NCBI RefSeq assembly: GCF_000737325.1
Contig: NZ_CP011125.1
Coordinates: 4,216,001-4,280,000, forward strand
Source of the DNA: Sandaracinus amylolyticus
Lineage (GTDB): Bacteria; Myxococcota_A; Polyangia; Polyangiales; Sandaracinaceae
Reading direction: 5' to 3'
DNA length: 64,000 nucleotides
Translations under genes and position numbers: made by a program
Part shown: in pieces, positions 30,219-39,129 of the stretch
Layout of the letters: each line of letters starts with the position of its first letter
Position numbering within the stretch: position 1 is the first letter of the stretch
The notes under the pieces: model-generated
Seen by the model: only the letters and a program-made list of their open reading frames with translations
Databases searched by the model: none
What the model was told of the DNA's origin: nothing

Positions 30219-31109
30219 TCAGGCGGCGCGCTCGATCGTCTTGGAGATCGCGTCGATCAGCGCGGGCCAGTGCGCCTCGGGCAGGTCGTGCGCGAGGTCG
30301 TCGATGACGCGCAGATCGGCGCCCGGGATCGCCGATGCGGTGGCGCGACCGTGTGCGATGGGCACCAGCGGATCGAGCGCGCCGTGCACGACGGTCGCGG
30401 CGATCTCCAGCGTTCGCAGCGCGGGTGAGCGCGGCGGTGACGAGAGGATCGCATCGAGCTGGCGCGCCGTGCCGAGGCGATAGCTCGAGCGGTCGTACGA
30501 CTCCGCGGCGCGCGCGCGAATGCGTGCCTCGTCGAAGTGCTTCGGACTGCCGATCACGCGGAACAGCTCGACGACCTGATCGAGCGCCTGATCGCGCGTC
30601 CGAGGCACCGGGCGCAGCAGCATCGCGCGTGCGGCCTGCGTCGGAGGCGGCAGTCGGTAGTCGCCCGGGCTCGACATGATCGACGTGAGCGAGAGAGTCC
30701 GACTGCGATGCTCGATGGCGAGCGTCTGCGCGATCATCCCGCCCATCGACACTCCGACCACGTGCGCCGCGCGGATCGCGAGCCCGTCGAGCACGCCGAC
30801 GGCGTCGCGCGCCATGTCGGAGAGCGTATATGCCGGCCGCGCTGCGCCCCACGTGCGGAGCAGGAGCGTGCGCGCGATCGAGGGCACGGGCGCGCCGTGG
30901 ATCTTCGTCGAGAGCCCGACGTCGCGATTGTCGAATCGAATGACGTGGAGACCGAGCGACGCGAGCGACTCGCAGAACTCGGTGCGCCACGCGATCATCT
31001 GCGTCCCGAGCCCCATCACGAGGAGCACGGCGGGATCGCGCGAGTCGCCGAACGTGTCGTAGTGGAGCGTCAGTCCGTTCGAGACGATCTCGGGCATGTC
31101 ACCACTCAC
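30219..31109 (-). CDS. Alpha/beta hydrolase
   Basis: The 296-residue protein has the alpha/beta-hydrolase fold. The nucleophile Ser121 is in GVSMGGMIAQ. The oxyanion/first strand region is LLVMGLGTQMIAW, and RFDNRDVGLSTKI is typical. The Asp in HGALDPLVPIAHG and the His in IDDLAHDLPEAHW complete the expected triad. The sequence is close to 3-oxoadipate-enol-lactonase or proline-iminopeptidase-like hydrolases but the substrate cannot be told. The start overlaps the end of the glyoxalase gene by 11 bases on the same strand, so they form an operon. Confidence 0.88.
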   Translation of the reverse strand: MSGDMPEIVSNGLTLHYDTFGDSRDPAVLLVMGLGTQMIAWRTEFCESLASLGLHVIRFDNRDVGLSTKIHGAPVPSIARTLLLRTWGAARPAYTLSDMARDAVGVLDGLAIRAAHVVGVSMGGMIAQTLAIEHRSRTLSLTSIMSSPGDYRLPPPTQAARAMLLRPVPRTRDQALDQVVELFRVIGSPKHFDEARIRARAAESYDRSSYRLGTARQLDAILSSPPRSPALRTLEIAATVVHGALDPLVPIAHGRATASAIPGADLRVIDDLAHDLPEAHWPALIDAISKTIERAA

Positions 31110-31524
31110 CGACGTTCGACATCGACTTCCACGGCTCGATCGGCGCCAGCGCGCCTCCGCGCTGCAGGAGCTCGACGGAGTGGCCGTCGGGCGACTTCAC
31201 GAAGGCCGTCCGACCATCGCGCGGCGGACGATGGATGACGACTCCGGAGTCGCGCAGGCGCGCGCACGTCGCGTGGATGTCGTCGACCTCGAACGCGAGA
31301 TGTCCGAAGAAGCGCCCCGTCGGATAGGGCTCTTCCTGATCCCAATTGTGCGTCAGCTCGATCTGCGCGGAGTCGTGCTCCGCGCCGGTCGCGAGGAACA
31401 CGAGCGTGAATCTCCCCGCTTCGTGGTCGGTGCGCCGGAGTACGTGCAGACCGAGCTTGGTGACGAAGAAATCCAATGCAACGTCGAGATCTCGAACGCG
31501 CAGCATCGTGTGCAGGAAACGCAT
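31099..31524 (-). CDS. gloA: Glyoxalase I / VOC-family metalloenzyme
   Basis: Glyoxalase I converts the glutathione hemithioacetal of methylglyoxal into lactoylglutathione. The protein (141 aa) shows the four metal ligands of the family: His5 (RFLHTM), Glu56 (QIELTHNW), His75 (FFGHLAFEV) and Glu118 (HSVELLQR). RDLDVALDFFVTKLGLHVL and GRFTLVFLATG also match. The gene is upstream in an operon with the hydrolase. A role with thiols other than glutathione is possible. The assignment to GloA is good; the exact thiol is not known. Confidence 0.88.
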   Translation of the reverse strand: MRFLHTMLRVRDLDVALDFFVTKLGLHVLRRTDHEAGRFTLVFLATGAEHDSAQIELTHNWDQEEPYPTGRFFGHLAFEVDDIHATCARLRDSGVVIHRPPRDGRTAFVKSPDGHSVELLQRGGALAPIEPWKSMSNVGEW

Positions 31525-31585
31525 GAGGCGAGGATAGCGTGGCCGGAACGGGCTTTCAGTCTCACACGACTCCTACGCTGGCACA

Positions 31586-31612
31586 TTGACAAGCACTCTC
31601 GAATCGAATACT
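31586..31612 (+). promoter_or_regulatory. Possible sigma-70 promoter of the AT-hook gene
   Basis: In the 244-base divergent region a perfect -35 box TTGACA (31586-31591) is followed after 15 bases by AATACT (31607-31612), which matches four of six -10 positions. It points toward the AT-hook gene and leaves a leader of about 150 bases. The local sequence is less GC-rich than its surroundings, as expected for a promoter. The short spacer makes this tentative. Confidence 0.35.
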
Positions 31613-31768
31613 TGGGAAATCGTCGCGATTCGCTCACTCACGAACAACCCTTCGAGCAGGGCGGCCACTCTCTCCTCTCGTCGGCCGACGGACGACCGGT
31701 ATCGACGGGGCGTATTGCCGAGAGCAGCCGAATCGAGCTCGGAGTCGCGACGACGGAACGGAGCGCAG

Positions 31769-32311
31769 ATGAGCCTTACGCAAGAGATCGAAGCCCGCAT
31801 CGAGAAGTTCGTATCCGAGCTGAACGAGCTCGTGCGCAAGCAGGCGCTGGACGCGGTGGCCAGCGCGCTGGGCACCGGTGGCGCTCCGGTGCGCCGTGGT
31901 CCGGGCCGTCCTCCGAAGTCGGCGGCCGGCAATGGCGCGGCAGCCGCCGTCGCGGCGCCGTCGGCGAAGGCGCGCGCGGCGAAGTCGCGCAAGAAGGGTG
32001 AGAAGCGGACTGCCGACGAGCTCGCGCAGCTCGAGGGCTCGCTCGAGAATTTCGTGCGCACGAATCCCGGTCAGGGAATCGAGGCGATCGGCAAGGCGAT
32101 CGGCTTCGCGACGGCGGAGCTGGCGCGTCCGATGAAGAAGCTCGTGCAGCGCGGCGCGGTGCGCACCGAGGGCGAGAAGCGCGCGACGAAGTACTACCCG
32201 GGCGAGGGCGGCGCGTCGGCGAGCGCGAGCGAGGGCGGCGAGGCCGCTCCGAAGCGCCGTGGTCGTCCTCCGGGCAAGGCCGGCGGCAAGAAGAAGGGCA
32301 AGAAGAAGTGA
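31769..32311 (+). CDS. AT-hook DNA-binding protein with Lys-rich tail (histone-like)
   Basis: The 180-residue protein has a helical N-terminus (1-35), an AT-hook RRGPGRPPK (42-50), a Lys/Ala-rich stretch, a helix-turn-helix or winged-helix-like segment at about 82-145 (GIEAIGKAIGFATAELARPM, then KKLVQRGAVRTEGEKRATKYYPG), a second AT-hook KRRGRPPGK (162-170) and the basic tail GGKKKGKKK. AT-hooks bind the minor groove of AT-rich DNA. The layout recalls eukaryote-like histone H1/HMGA proteins and CarD/CarF-type architecture in myxobacteria. The longer frame upstream has no ribosome site; ATG 31769 gives MSLTQEIEAR. A terminator follows. Confidence 0.82.
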   Translation: MSLTQEIEARIEKFVSELNELVRKQALDAVASALGTGGAPVRRGPGRPPKSAAGNGAAAAVAAPSAKARAAKSRKKGEKRTADELAQLEGSLENFVRTNPGQGIEAIGKAIGFATAELARPMKKLVQRGAVRTEGEKRATKYYPGEGGASASASEGGEAAPKRRGRPPGKAGGKKKGKKK

Positions 32312-32356
32312 GCTGATCGGAAGGCGCGTCGACGCGCGCCTCCATCGCCCGACGCA

Positions 32357-32400
32357 GGGCAGTCCGACCCGGTGCTGGCGCGGGACGGACTGCCCTTCCT
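32357..32400. terminator. Bidirectional terminator between convergent genes
   Basis: GGGCAGTCCG (32357-32366) pairs perfectly with CGGACTGCCC (32386-32395), with a 19-base loop, followed by TTCCT on the plus strand. It lies 45 bases after the stop of the AT-hook gene and adjoins the stop of the convergent secreted-protein gene, so it may serve both. The T tract is short. Confidence 0.6.
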
Positions 32401-32810
32401 CAATTCCCGAGGAACGAGACGTGTCGAACGTACACGACCCCGCCGGGGTCCGTTCGTGCCGTGGTGAGCGATACCCGCCCCGCTGATGCCGCGTGTGCCT
32501 GCAGCGCGAGCAGGAGCGTGCGGATTTCGTCGCCGTTCATGTGGTACTGCGCGGGGCCGCACCACTCGGGGTTGCCACCGCTGGAGCAGAGATACGCGCC
32601 CTCGACGGACGTGCCCCCGCAGTTGGGCTGCGAGTACGTCTCGACGAAGAGGCTACCAGCTTGCCCGAACGCGGGGTGCGTGTTCGAGTTCCGATAGCTG
32701 ACGCGGCAGATGTAGCCGACGGCTGCGTGCACTGAACCGGGGATCGATACGAACAGCGTGAACGCCGCAATCGCAGTGACGAGTCGCGTGAGCCTTGTTT
32801 TCCGAACCAT
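32400..32810 (-). CDS. Small secreted protein, 136 aa
   Basis: The N-terminal signal peptide (MVRKTRLTRLVTAIAAFTLF, cleavage near VHA-AV) directs export. The mature part has Cys residues in ICRVSY, QPNCGG and YLCSSGG and EWCGPAQY, so two disulfides are likely in an exported protein of about 107 residues. I recognise no family. It lies about 80 bases downstream of the Cys-rich lipoprotein gene on the same strand and could share a transcript. Confidence 0.65.
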   Translation of the reverse strand: MVRKTRLTRLVTAIAAFTLFVSIPGSVHAAVGYICRVSYRNSNTHPAFGQAGSLFVETYSQPNCGGTSVEGAYLCSSGGNPEWCGPAQYHMNGDEIRTLLLALQAHAASAGRVSLTTARTDPGGVVYVRHVSFLGN

Positions 32811-32893
32811 CTGAGCCTCCTAGTTGCTGACGAACGCGTCGTTGCGTGCGCCTGTCCCGACGCGAAGTCAACCAACCGCATTGGCGGCTCAGG

Positions 32894-33769
32894 TCAGCTC
32901 GGTCCTCCACAGTAGTCCGACGCATCCGGGCAGGTGCGGAGCATCGGGCACTGCAGGTTGTCGGCGCAGGCATACGTGCACGTGTTGGCGATCCCGGCGA
33001 CGGTCCCGCAGACCGCGCCCGGAGCCGACGTGCAGTCGGTTGCGAGCCCAGAGGGACAGTCCTCGCCGAACACGAGCACTGCCTCGCAAGTCGTGACCGC
33101 CTCGTCGATTCCGCAGTACATCTCGCCGGTCTTGCCCGAGAGCGTCCTGCGGCCCGCAATCGGAACGCTGTACGGCCGCGAGCAGCCGAGCGACAGGCGA
33201 CGGAGGCAATAGCCGCCGTCGCGCGGCGTTCCCATGTAGTTCATCGGGACGCAGTCGAATCCTTCGCCGCAGTGGCTGTCCGCGATGCACGCGCCGCACG
33301 CGCCCACCATGCCGCGCACGGCGGTCTCGGAGCAGCTCCCGTCTGCCGGGTCACACACGAACGCAGGCGGGCAGACCGCCTCTTCGGTCTCGGGCGTGCA
33401 GTCGACACACCCGCCTTCGTGACATTCGTGCAGCCCGAGTCGCGAGCACTGATCGTCCGTCGTGCAATCGCCGCACTCGCCGACGCTGCAGACAGGCGCG
33501 CTCGCATTCGTGCACTCGTCGTCACCGAGGCACTCGAGACAACGTCCGCTCGAGACGTCGCAGTGGTCGAGATCGCACTCACCCGCGCACGGGCCGGCGT
33601 CGGGCCCCGCGTCGATCGGTTCCTGCGCGCCGTCGTGGCCACCGTCGAGTCCGGGGACGCACTCCGCGCCGAAGTACCGCTGTCCCTCGGGGCAGCTCGT
33701 CGTCTCGGGGCAACCCGCGAGCATCGCCGCCGCGAGCACGAACCAAGCGAGATGAGAGAAGCGACTCAT
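32894..33769 (-). CDS. Cys-rich surface lipoprotein, 291 aa
   Basis: The lipoprotein signal (MSRFSHLAWFVLAAAMLAGC) has lipobox LAGC. The mature protein has more than 25 cysteines in repeating patterns: CLECLGDDECTN, CGDCTTDDQCSR, CVDCTPETEEAVCPPAFVC, and a C-terminal CTYACADNLQCPM. These are EGF-like/Cys-rich repeats common in myxobacterial surface proteins (DUF-type, e.g. 'CxxDxxC'), stabilised by disulfides. It follows the PEGA protein gene on the same strand with a gap of about 20 bases. Possible role in adhesion; unproven. Confidence 0.75.
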   Translation of the reverse strand: MSRFSHLAWFVLAAAMLAGCPETTSCPEGQRYFGAECVPGLDGGHDGAQEPIDAGPDAGPCAGECDLDHCDVSSGRCLECLGDDECTNASAPVCSVGECGDCTTDDQCSRLGLHECHEGGCVDCTPETEEAVCPPAFVCDPADGSCSETAVRGMVGACGACIADSHCGEGFDCVPMNYMGTPRDGGYCLRRLSLGCSRPYSVPIAGRRTLSGKTGEMYCGIDEAVTTCEAVLVFGEDCPSGLATDCTSAPGAVCGTVAGIANTCTYACADNLQCPMLRTCPDASDYCGGPS

Positions 33770-33788
33770 TCGTTCGACTCCCGTGCTC

Positions 33789-34862
33789 TCAGAAACGACC
33801 GGAGACCTGGATTCCCGCGCTCGTCGGCGACACCGTCACGGTGGTCGTCACCGGCTGCACGATCATCACCACCGCGCCACCGACGATCGCCGCGATGCCG
33901 ACGCCCATCAGCACGCCGCTCTGCGCGCCGAAGCTGACGTACTCCGTGCCCTCGTCGCCCCACGCGTCGCCCTCGACCGCGAGCGTCCACACCGGCGAGA
34001 TCAGCGCGCCGAGGCCCGCCGCGATCAGTCCGCCGCCGATCAGGAAGTTCGACCAGTGCGGCTCGTCGCGCGTCTCGACGGGCGGCAGCGTCGTCTGCTG
34101 CTCGCCACCGATGACGTCGCCCGCTGCGCTGCCACCGCCGCCGTGCGTCGGGTCCTCGCCCTCACCGGGCGTCAGCGTGATCGCGATCTCGCGCTCTTCG
34201 TGGCGGTCGATCGTGATCTCGCGCGTCACCGAGCGATATCCTTCGAGCGTCGCGCGCAGCGTGTGCACGCCCGAGCGCGTGAGCCGGCGGATCGGCGACC
34301 GACCGAGCGACGCACCGTCGAGCTCCACGAACGCGCCGGGCGGCGTCGTGGTCACGACGATGTAGCCCTGCTGCGCAGCGGCCCAGCGATCCCACGCCGC
34401 GGTGAACGCCGCGCGCGTCGCAGCCGCGACGTCACCCGCGACGACCTCTGCCTGTCCGCCCACCGACTCGCCGTCCTCGAGGCCGATCAGCGCGACGTTC
34501 ACCATCGTGATCCGCCCGCCGACCCACGCGATCTCGGTGAGCACCGCGAACCCCGTCCCGAGGAAGCGATTCACCGCCGCCGCGCAGTCGATGGCCGCGC
34601 AGTCGCGCACCGACTGTCCCATCATGCGCAGCTGCGCGTCACGCGGGCCGAGCACGACGTTGCCGTGCTCGCGCAGCTCCTCGGTGACGATCGCCTGCAC
34701 CTGCTCGCGCGCGCTCTCGGGCGCGGTCGTCGAGGGCGATGGGAGCATCACGCACGTCTCGGTCTGCGCGCGCGCGACGGAAGGAAAGGCAGCGGTCACG
34801 GGAACGACGCTCGACAGCGCGACGGCCGCGAGCGCGATGGAGAGGAGCAGATCACGTCTCAT
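33789..34862 (-). CDS. Exported PEGA-domain protein with C-terminal membrane segments
   Basis: Start ATG 34862 gives a signal peptide (MRRDLLLSIALAAVALSSV, cleavage near ARAQ); the frame runs on upstream only as a shadow. The N-terminal domain (about 35-160, EQVQAIVTEELREHGNVVLG) resembles a periplasmic Lpp20/TolB-N-like fold. A PEGA domain follows at about 165-235 (GYIVVTTTPPGAFVELDGAS, IRRLTRSGVHTLRATLEGY). Two hydrophobic segments lie at about 275-345 (FLIGGGLIAAGLGALISPVW, VLMGVGIAAIVGGAVVMIV). PEGA domains bind surface or cell-wall structures. The divergent kup gene starts about 240 bases away. Confidence 0.75.
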   Translation of the reverse strand: MRRDLLLSIALAAVALSSVVPVTAAFPSVARAQTETCVMLPSPSTTAPESAREQVQAIVTEELREHGNVVLGPRDAQLRMMGQSVRDCAAIDCAAAVNRFLGTGFAVLTEIAWVGGRITMVNVALIGLEDGESVGGQAEVVAGDVAAATRAAFTAAWDRWAAAQQGYIVVTTTPPGAFVELDGASLGRSPIRRLTRSGVHTLRATLEGYRSVTREITIDRHEEREIAITLTPGEGEDPTHGGGGSAAGDVIGGEQQTTLPPVETRDEPHWSNFLIGGGLIAAGLGALISPVWTLAVEGDAWGDEGTEYVSFGAQSGVLMGVGIAAIVGGAVVMIVQPVTTTVTVSPTSAGIQVSGRF

Positions 34863-35103
34863 CGCGAGAGCACCCTCCGGGAGCCGAGCGTGCTCCCGAG
34901 CAACGCGCAGACACGCGCGCGCTGCGACCGAACCCCGAACGAAGCAGTGAGCGCAGCATAACGAAGCGAGCATCCTCTGGCGCACTTCTCTGGGTGCCTC
35001 ACCGCGCTCCCGTCCCGGCCGGTAGCATCCGTGGATCACCGCAGCAAGCGGGGGAAGCCCCGTGTGTTGCGCGCTCCGAGGCGCGGGGGTAGAGCGCTCC
35101 GCC

Positions 35104-37071
35104 ATGTCGGGAGCGACCCCAGGCACCGAGAGCGCCGGCCCACCGTCCGGTGGTGCGAGCGGGACCACGACGAGCGAGACCACGCGCGATCCGCACGTCG
35201 GGCACCACCACCACGGTGCGCTCGGGACGCTCGCGCTCGGCGCGCTCGGGGTCGTGTACGGGGACATCGGAACCTCGCCGCTCTACGCGCTGCGCGAGTG
35301 CTTCCACGAGTCCTCGGGGATCACGCCGACGCACGAGAACGTGCTCGGCGTGCTCTCGCTCTTCGTGTGGGCGATGACGCTCGTCGTCGTCGTGAAGTAC
35401 ATCGTGTTCGTCACGCGCGTGGACAACGGCGGCGAGGGCGGGATCCTCGCGCTGCTCGCGCTCGTGCTGCCGAAGCGCGGCGGCGCGCGCGTCGGCGCGC
35501 TCGTCCTCATGGGCCTCTTCGGCGCGTCGTTGCTCTACGCCGATGGCATGCTGACGCCCGCGATCTCCGTCGTGTCGGCGGTCGAGGGCATCGAGCAGAT
35601 CGAGGGCATCGGGCACGCGCTCGATCGGTGGATCGTGCCGATCGCGATCGCGATCCTCGTCGTGCTCTTCCTCGCGCAGAAGCGCGGCACCGGCGGCGTC
35701 GGGCTGATCTTCGGCCCGGTCATGCTGCTGTGGTTCGTGGTGATCGGCGCGCTCGGCGCGGTGCAGATCGCGCAGCATCCCGAGGTGCTCGCGGCGATCT
35801 CGCCGCACCACGCGGTGATCTTCTTCGCGCGCCATCAGCTCGTCGGCTTCCTCGTGCTCGGGAGCGTCGTGCTGTGCATCACCGGCGGCGAGGCGCTCTA
35901 CGCGGACATGGGCCACTTCGGCCGGCGACCGATCGTGCTCGCGTGGTTCGCGGTCGCGTTCCCCGGGCTGATCCTCAACTACCTCGGGCAGGGCGCGCTC
36001 CTGCTCGCGCATCCCGAGCACGCGCACGCGCCGTTCTTCTCGATGGCCGCGGGGTGGATGCGCATCCCGCTCGTGATCCTCGCGACGCTCGCGACGGTGA
36101 TCGCGTCGCAGGCCCTCATCTCGGGCGCGTTCTCGCTCACGCGCCAGGCGATCCAGCTCGGCTATCTGCCGCGCCTCGAGATCCGCCACACGTCGAGCAT
36201 GACCGAAGGGCAGGTCTATCTGCCCGAGGTCAACCGCATCCTGATGGTGGCGTGCATCGCGCTCGTGATCGCGTTCGAGAGCTCGAGCCGCATGGCCGCC
36301 GCGTACGGCATCGCGGTGACCGGCACGATGGGCATCACGACGGTGTTGTTCTACGTCGTCGTGCGTAAGTGGTGGGGCACGGCGCGCGCTCTCGCGGTGT
36401 GCGTGCCGATGCTGATCGTGGATCTCGCGTTCTTCGGAGCGAACGTCGTCAAGATCGCGAGCGGCGGATGGGTCCCGATCGTGGTCGCGTTCGGTGTGCT
36501 CGCGGTGATGACGAGCTGGAAGAAGGGACGCGAGCGCGTCGCGCGATTCCTGCAGAATCGCTCGGTGCCGCTCGACGAGTTCATCCCGCGCATCGAGCGC
36601 GAGAGCCCGTTCCGCGTGAAGGGCACCGCGGTGTTCATGACCGCATCCGCGAACGGAACGCCCCCGGTCCTGGTGCACCACTATCGGCACAACCAGGTCC
36701 TGCACGAGCAGATCATGTTGCTCAGCATCCAGGTGCAGGACGTACCCTTCGTGCCCAAGGACGAGAGCGTGACCGTCGACGATCTCGGGCACGGTATCTA
36801 TCGCGTCACCGCCAAGTACGGCTTCATGCAGTCGCCGCGCGTGACCGAGATCCTGCGCGCGGCGGAAAAGCAGCACGGGCTCGCGACGCGCCCCGAGAAG
36901 ACGAGCTTCTACCTCGGTCGCGAGAAGCTCGTGGTCACGAAGAACCCGGGCATGGCGCAGTGGCGCAAGGTGCTCTTCACGTTCTTGTCGAGGAACGCGC
37001 GTCCCGCGTCGGACTACTTCAAGCTGCCACCCGATCGCGTGCTCGAGATCGGCATGCAGCTCGAGCTCTGA
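35104..37071 (+). CDS. kup: KUP-family potassium transporter, first tandem copy
   Basis: Kup proteins import K+ with protons through 12 membrane helices. The 655-residue protein has LGVVYGDIGTSPLYALREC, VDNGGEGGILALLAL, GASLLYADGMLTPAISVVSAVEG, CITGGEALYADMGHFGRRP, and IASQALISGAFSLTRQAIQLG. The cytoplasmic C-terminal domain (about 440-655) is present. The N-terminus contains a His cluster (HVGHHHH). I chose ATG 35104 (MSGATPGTES) over the longer 35062 frame by family length. The second copy starts 1 base after its stop. A 5' leader of about 240 bases separates it from the divergent PEGA gene. Confidence 0.95.
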   Translation: MSGATPGTESAGPPSGGASGTTTSETTRDPHVGHHHHGALGTLALGALGVVYGDIGTSPLYALRECFHESSGITPTHENVLGVLSLFVWAMTLVVVVKYIVFVTRVDNGGEGGILALLALVLPKRGGARVGALVLMGLFGASLLYADGMLTPAISVVSAVEGIEQIEGIGHALDRWIVPIAIAILVVLFLAQKRGTGGVGLIFGPVMLLWFVVIGALGAVQIAQHPEVLAAISPHHAVIFFARHQLVGFLVLGSVVLCITGGEALYADMGHFGRRPIVLAWFAVAFPGLILNYLGQGALLLAHPEHAHAPFFSMAAGWMRIPLVILATLATVIASQALISGAFSLTRQAIQLGYLPRLEIRHTSSMTEGQVYLPEVNRILMVACIALVIAFESSSRMAAAYGIAVTGTMGITTVLFYVVVRKWWGTARALAVCVPMLIVDLAFFGANVVKIASGGWVPIVVAFGVLAVMTSWKKGRERVARFLQNRSVPLDEFIPRIERESPFRVKGTAVFMTASANGTPPVLVHHYRHNQVLHEQIMLLSIQVQDVPFVPKDESVTVDDLGHGIYRVTAKYGFMQSPRVTEILRAAEKQHGLATRPEKTSFYLGREKLVVTKNPGMAQWRKVLFTFLSRNARPASDYFKLPPDRVLEIGMQLEL

Positions 37072-37072
37072 C

Positions 37073-38989
37073 ATGGCCGACACCGCAGCCAGCAGCGCCT
37101 CGCCGTCGCACTCCGGCGCGCACTCGCACGGGAGGCATCACCACCGCACGGGCGCGCTGGCGCTGACCCTCGGCGCGCTCGGCGTGGTGTACGGAGACAT
37201 CGGCACCTCCCCGCTCTACGCGCTCCGCGAGTGTTTCCACGGGCCGCACGCGGTCGCGCCGACGCAGGCGAACGTCTACGGCGTGCTCTCGCTCTTCGTG
37301 TGGACGCTGACGCTCGTCATCGTCGTGAAGTACCTCGGGTTCGTGACGCGCGCGGACAACGGCGGTGAGGGCGGCACGCTCGCGCTGCTCGCGCTCGCGC
37401 TGCCGAAGCGTGGAGCGCGCCCCACGGTGCTCGTGCTGATGGGGCTCTTCGGCACCTCGCTGCTGTGCAGCGAGGGCATGCTGACGCCGGCCATCTCGGT
37501 GCTCAGCGCGGTCGAGGGCATCGGCGGCGTCGCGCACGGGATGCAGCGCTTCGTCGTGCCGCTCGCGCTCGTGATCATCGTCGTGCTCTTCCTCGCGCAG
37601 AAGCGCGGGACCGGGCGCGTGGGCGCGGTGTTCGGGCCCGTGATGGTCGTGTGGTTCGTGACGCTCGGCGCGATGGGCATCTATTGGATCGCGCAGCACC
37701 CCGAGATCCTCGGCGCGCTCTCGCCGCACCACGCGGTCTCGTACTTCGTGCGGAACGGGCTCGAGGGGTTCTGGATCCTCGGCAGCGTCGTGCTGTGCAT
37801 CACCGGTGGCGAGGCGCTCTACGCCGACCTCGGGCACTTCGGGCGCACGCCGATCCGCAACGCGTGGTTCAGCGTCGTCATGCCCGGGCTGATCCTGAAC
37901 TACTTCGGGCAGGGCGCGATGTTGCTCGAGCACCCGGAGCGCGCGGAGGACTCGTTCTACGGCCTCGTCGGCGACGGGTTCCGCATCCCGCTCGTGCTGC
38001 TCGCGACGCTCGCGACCGTCATCGCATCTCAAGCGCTGATCTCCGGCACGTTCTCGCTGACGCGACAGGCGATCCAGCTCGGGTACCTGCCGCGCCTCGA
38101 GGTGCGGCACACGTCGAGCGAGACCGAAGGCCAGATCTACGTGCCCGAGATGAACCGCCTGCTGATGGTCGCGTGCATCGCGCTCGTGCTGGTGTTCCAG
38201 ACGAGCTCGAGCCTCGCCGCGGCGTACGGCATGTCGGTGATGGGCACGATGACCATCACGAGCGTGCTCTTCTTCATCGTCGCGCGCCGTTGGTGGGGCG
38301 CGACGCGCGCAGGCGTGCTGTGCGCGTTGATGCTCGCGGTCGACATCCCGTTTCTGCTCGCGAACGTCGACAAGCTGCCGCACGGCGGCTGGTTCCCGAT
38401 CGCGACCGCGGCGGTGATGCTGGCGATCCTGACGACGTGGAAGGCCGGGCGGGACCGCGTGGGGCGCTTCCTGCGCGAGCGCTCGCGACCGCTCGACGAG
38501 TTCCTCGACGAGGTGGACGCGAAGGATCCCTTGCGCGTGCCCGGCACCGCCGTGTTCATGACGTCGCAGCTCGGCGGCACGCCGCCGGTGCTGCTCCATC
38601 ACTTCAAGCACAACAAGGTGCTGCACCACCAGGTCGTGCTGCTGAGCGTCGTGACCGACGACGTGCCGACGGTGCCGCGCAGCCAGCGCGTGAAGGTGGA
38701 GCGACTGCGCGAGAACTTCTTCCAGGTCACCGCGCACTACGGGTTCATGCAGTCGCCGCGCGTGACGGACATCCTGCGTGCCTGTCACGAGGAAGGGCTG
38801 CACACGAAGCCCGAGGACACGAGCTTCTATCTCGGTCGAGAGAAGCTGGTGATCACGAAGAACCCGGGACTGGCGCACTGGCGCAAGGTGCTCTTCTCGT
38901 TCCTGTCGAGGAACGCGCGCCCCGCGACCGATTTCTTCCGACTGCCGCCCGATCGAGTCGTCGAGATGGGCATGCAGCTCGAGCTCTGA
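37073..38989 (+). CDS. kup: KUP-family potassium transporter, second tandem copy
   Basis: The 638-residue protein is paralogous to the preceding gene and shares the same motifs: LGVVYGDIGTSPLYALREC, ADNGGEGGTLALLAL, CSEGMLTPAISVLSAVEGI, CITGGEALYADLGHFGRTP and SLTRQAIQLGYLPRLEVRHT. The N-terminus again carries a His cluster (HSGAHSHGRHHH). The two genes are separated by a single base and form one transcription unit. The close similarity (many identical stretches) points to duplication and later divergence, possibly for different K+ affinities or pH conditions. Confidence 0.95.
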   Translation: MADTAASSASPSHSGAHSHGRHHHRTGALALTLGALGVVYGDIGTSPLYALRECFHGPHAVAPTQANVYGVLSLFVWTLTLVIVVKYLGFVTRADNGGEGGTLALLALALPKRGARPTVLVLMGLFGTSLLCSEGMLTPAISVLSAVEGIGGVAHGMQRFVVPLALVIIVVLFLAQKRGTGRVGAVFGPVMVVWFVTLGAMGIYWIAQHPEILGALSPHHAVSYFVRNGLEGFWILGSVVLCITGGEALYADLGHFGRTPIRNAWFSVVMPGLILNYFGQGAMLLEHPERAEDSFYGLVGDGFRIPLVLLATLATVIASQALISGTFSLTRQAIQLGYLPRLEVRHTSSETEGQIYVPEMNRLLMVACIALVLVFQTSSSLAAAYGMSVMGTMTITSVLFFIVARRWWGATRAGVLCALMLAVDIPFLLANVDKLPHGGWFPIATAAVMLAILTTWKAGRDRVGRFLRERSRPLDEFLDEVDAKDPLRVPGTAVFMTSQLGGTPPVLLHHFKHNKVLHHQVVLLSVVTDDVPTVPRSQRVKVERLRENFFQVTAHYGFMQSPRVTDILRACHEEGLHTKPEDTSFYLGREKLVITKNPGLAHWRKVLFSFLSRNARPATDFFRLPPDRVVEMGMQLEL

Positions 38990-39089
38990 CGCGGAGACGG
39001 GGACTTCTTAGGAGAGCAGGAAAGGCCCAGGAACACCACGTACATGGGCCCGCCTGCCGACGCGATCCATCCGCGGGGGCTCGAACATG

Positions 39090-39129
39090 GAATTCACCAC
39101 GGAGGGCCGCCGAGGGCCGCAGAGGAGAG
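39090..39129. repeat. Dispersed repeat, single arm, copy 2
   Basis: The 40-base segment starts GAATTCACCACGGAGGGCCG and ends GCCGCAGAGGAGAG. It matches both arms of the palindromic repeat at 15201-15284. The opposite arm here is badly decayed: CTCTCAGCGATCTCTGCGGTGA follows, only partly complementary. It lies in the 276-base gap between the second kup gene and the convergent ABC gene, a typical resting place for such elements. Confidence 0.75.

Noticed and set aside
27580-30990. Long open minus-strand frame upstream of the small membrane protein gene
   Set aside because: It is antisense to the Wzc-like gene and shows no domain; only the last 140 codons (27157-27579) look real.
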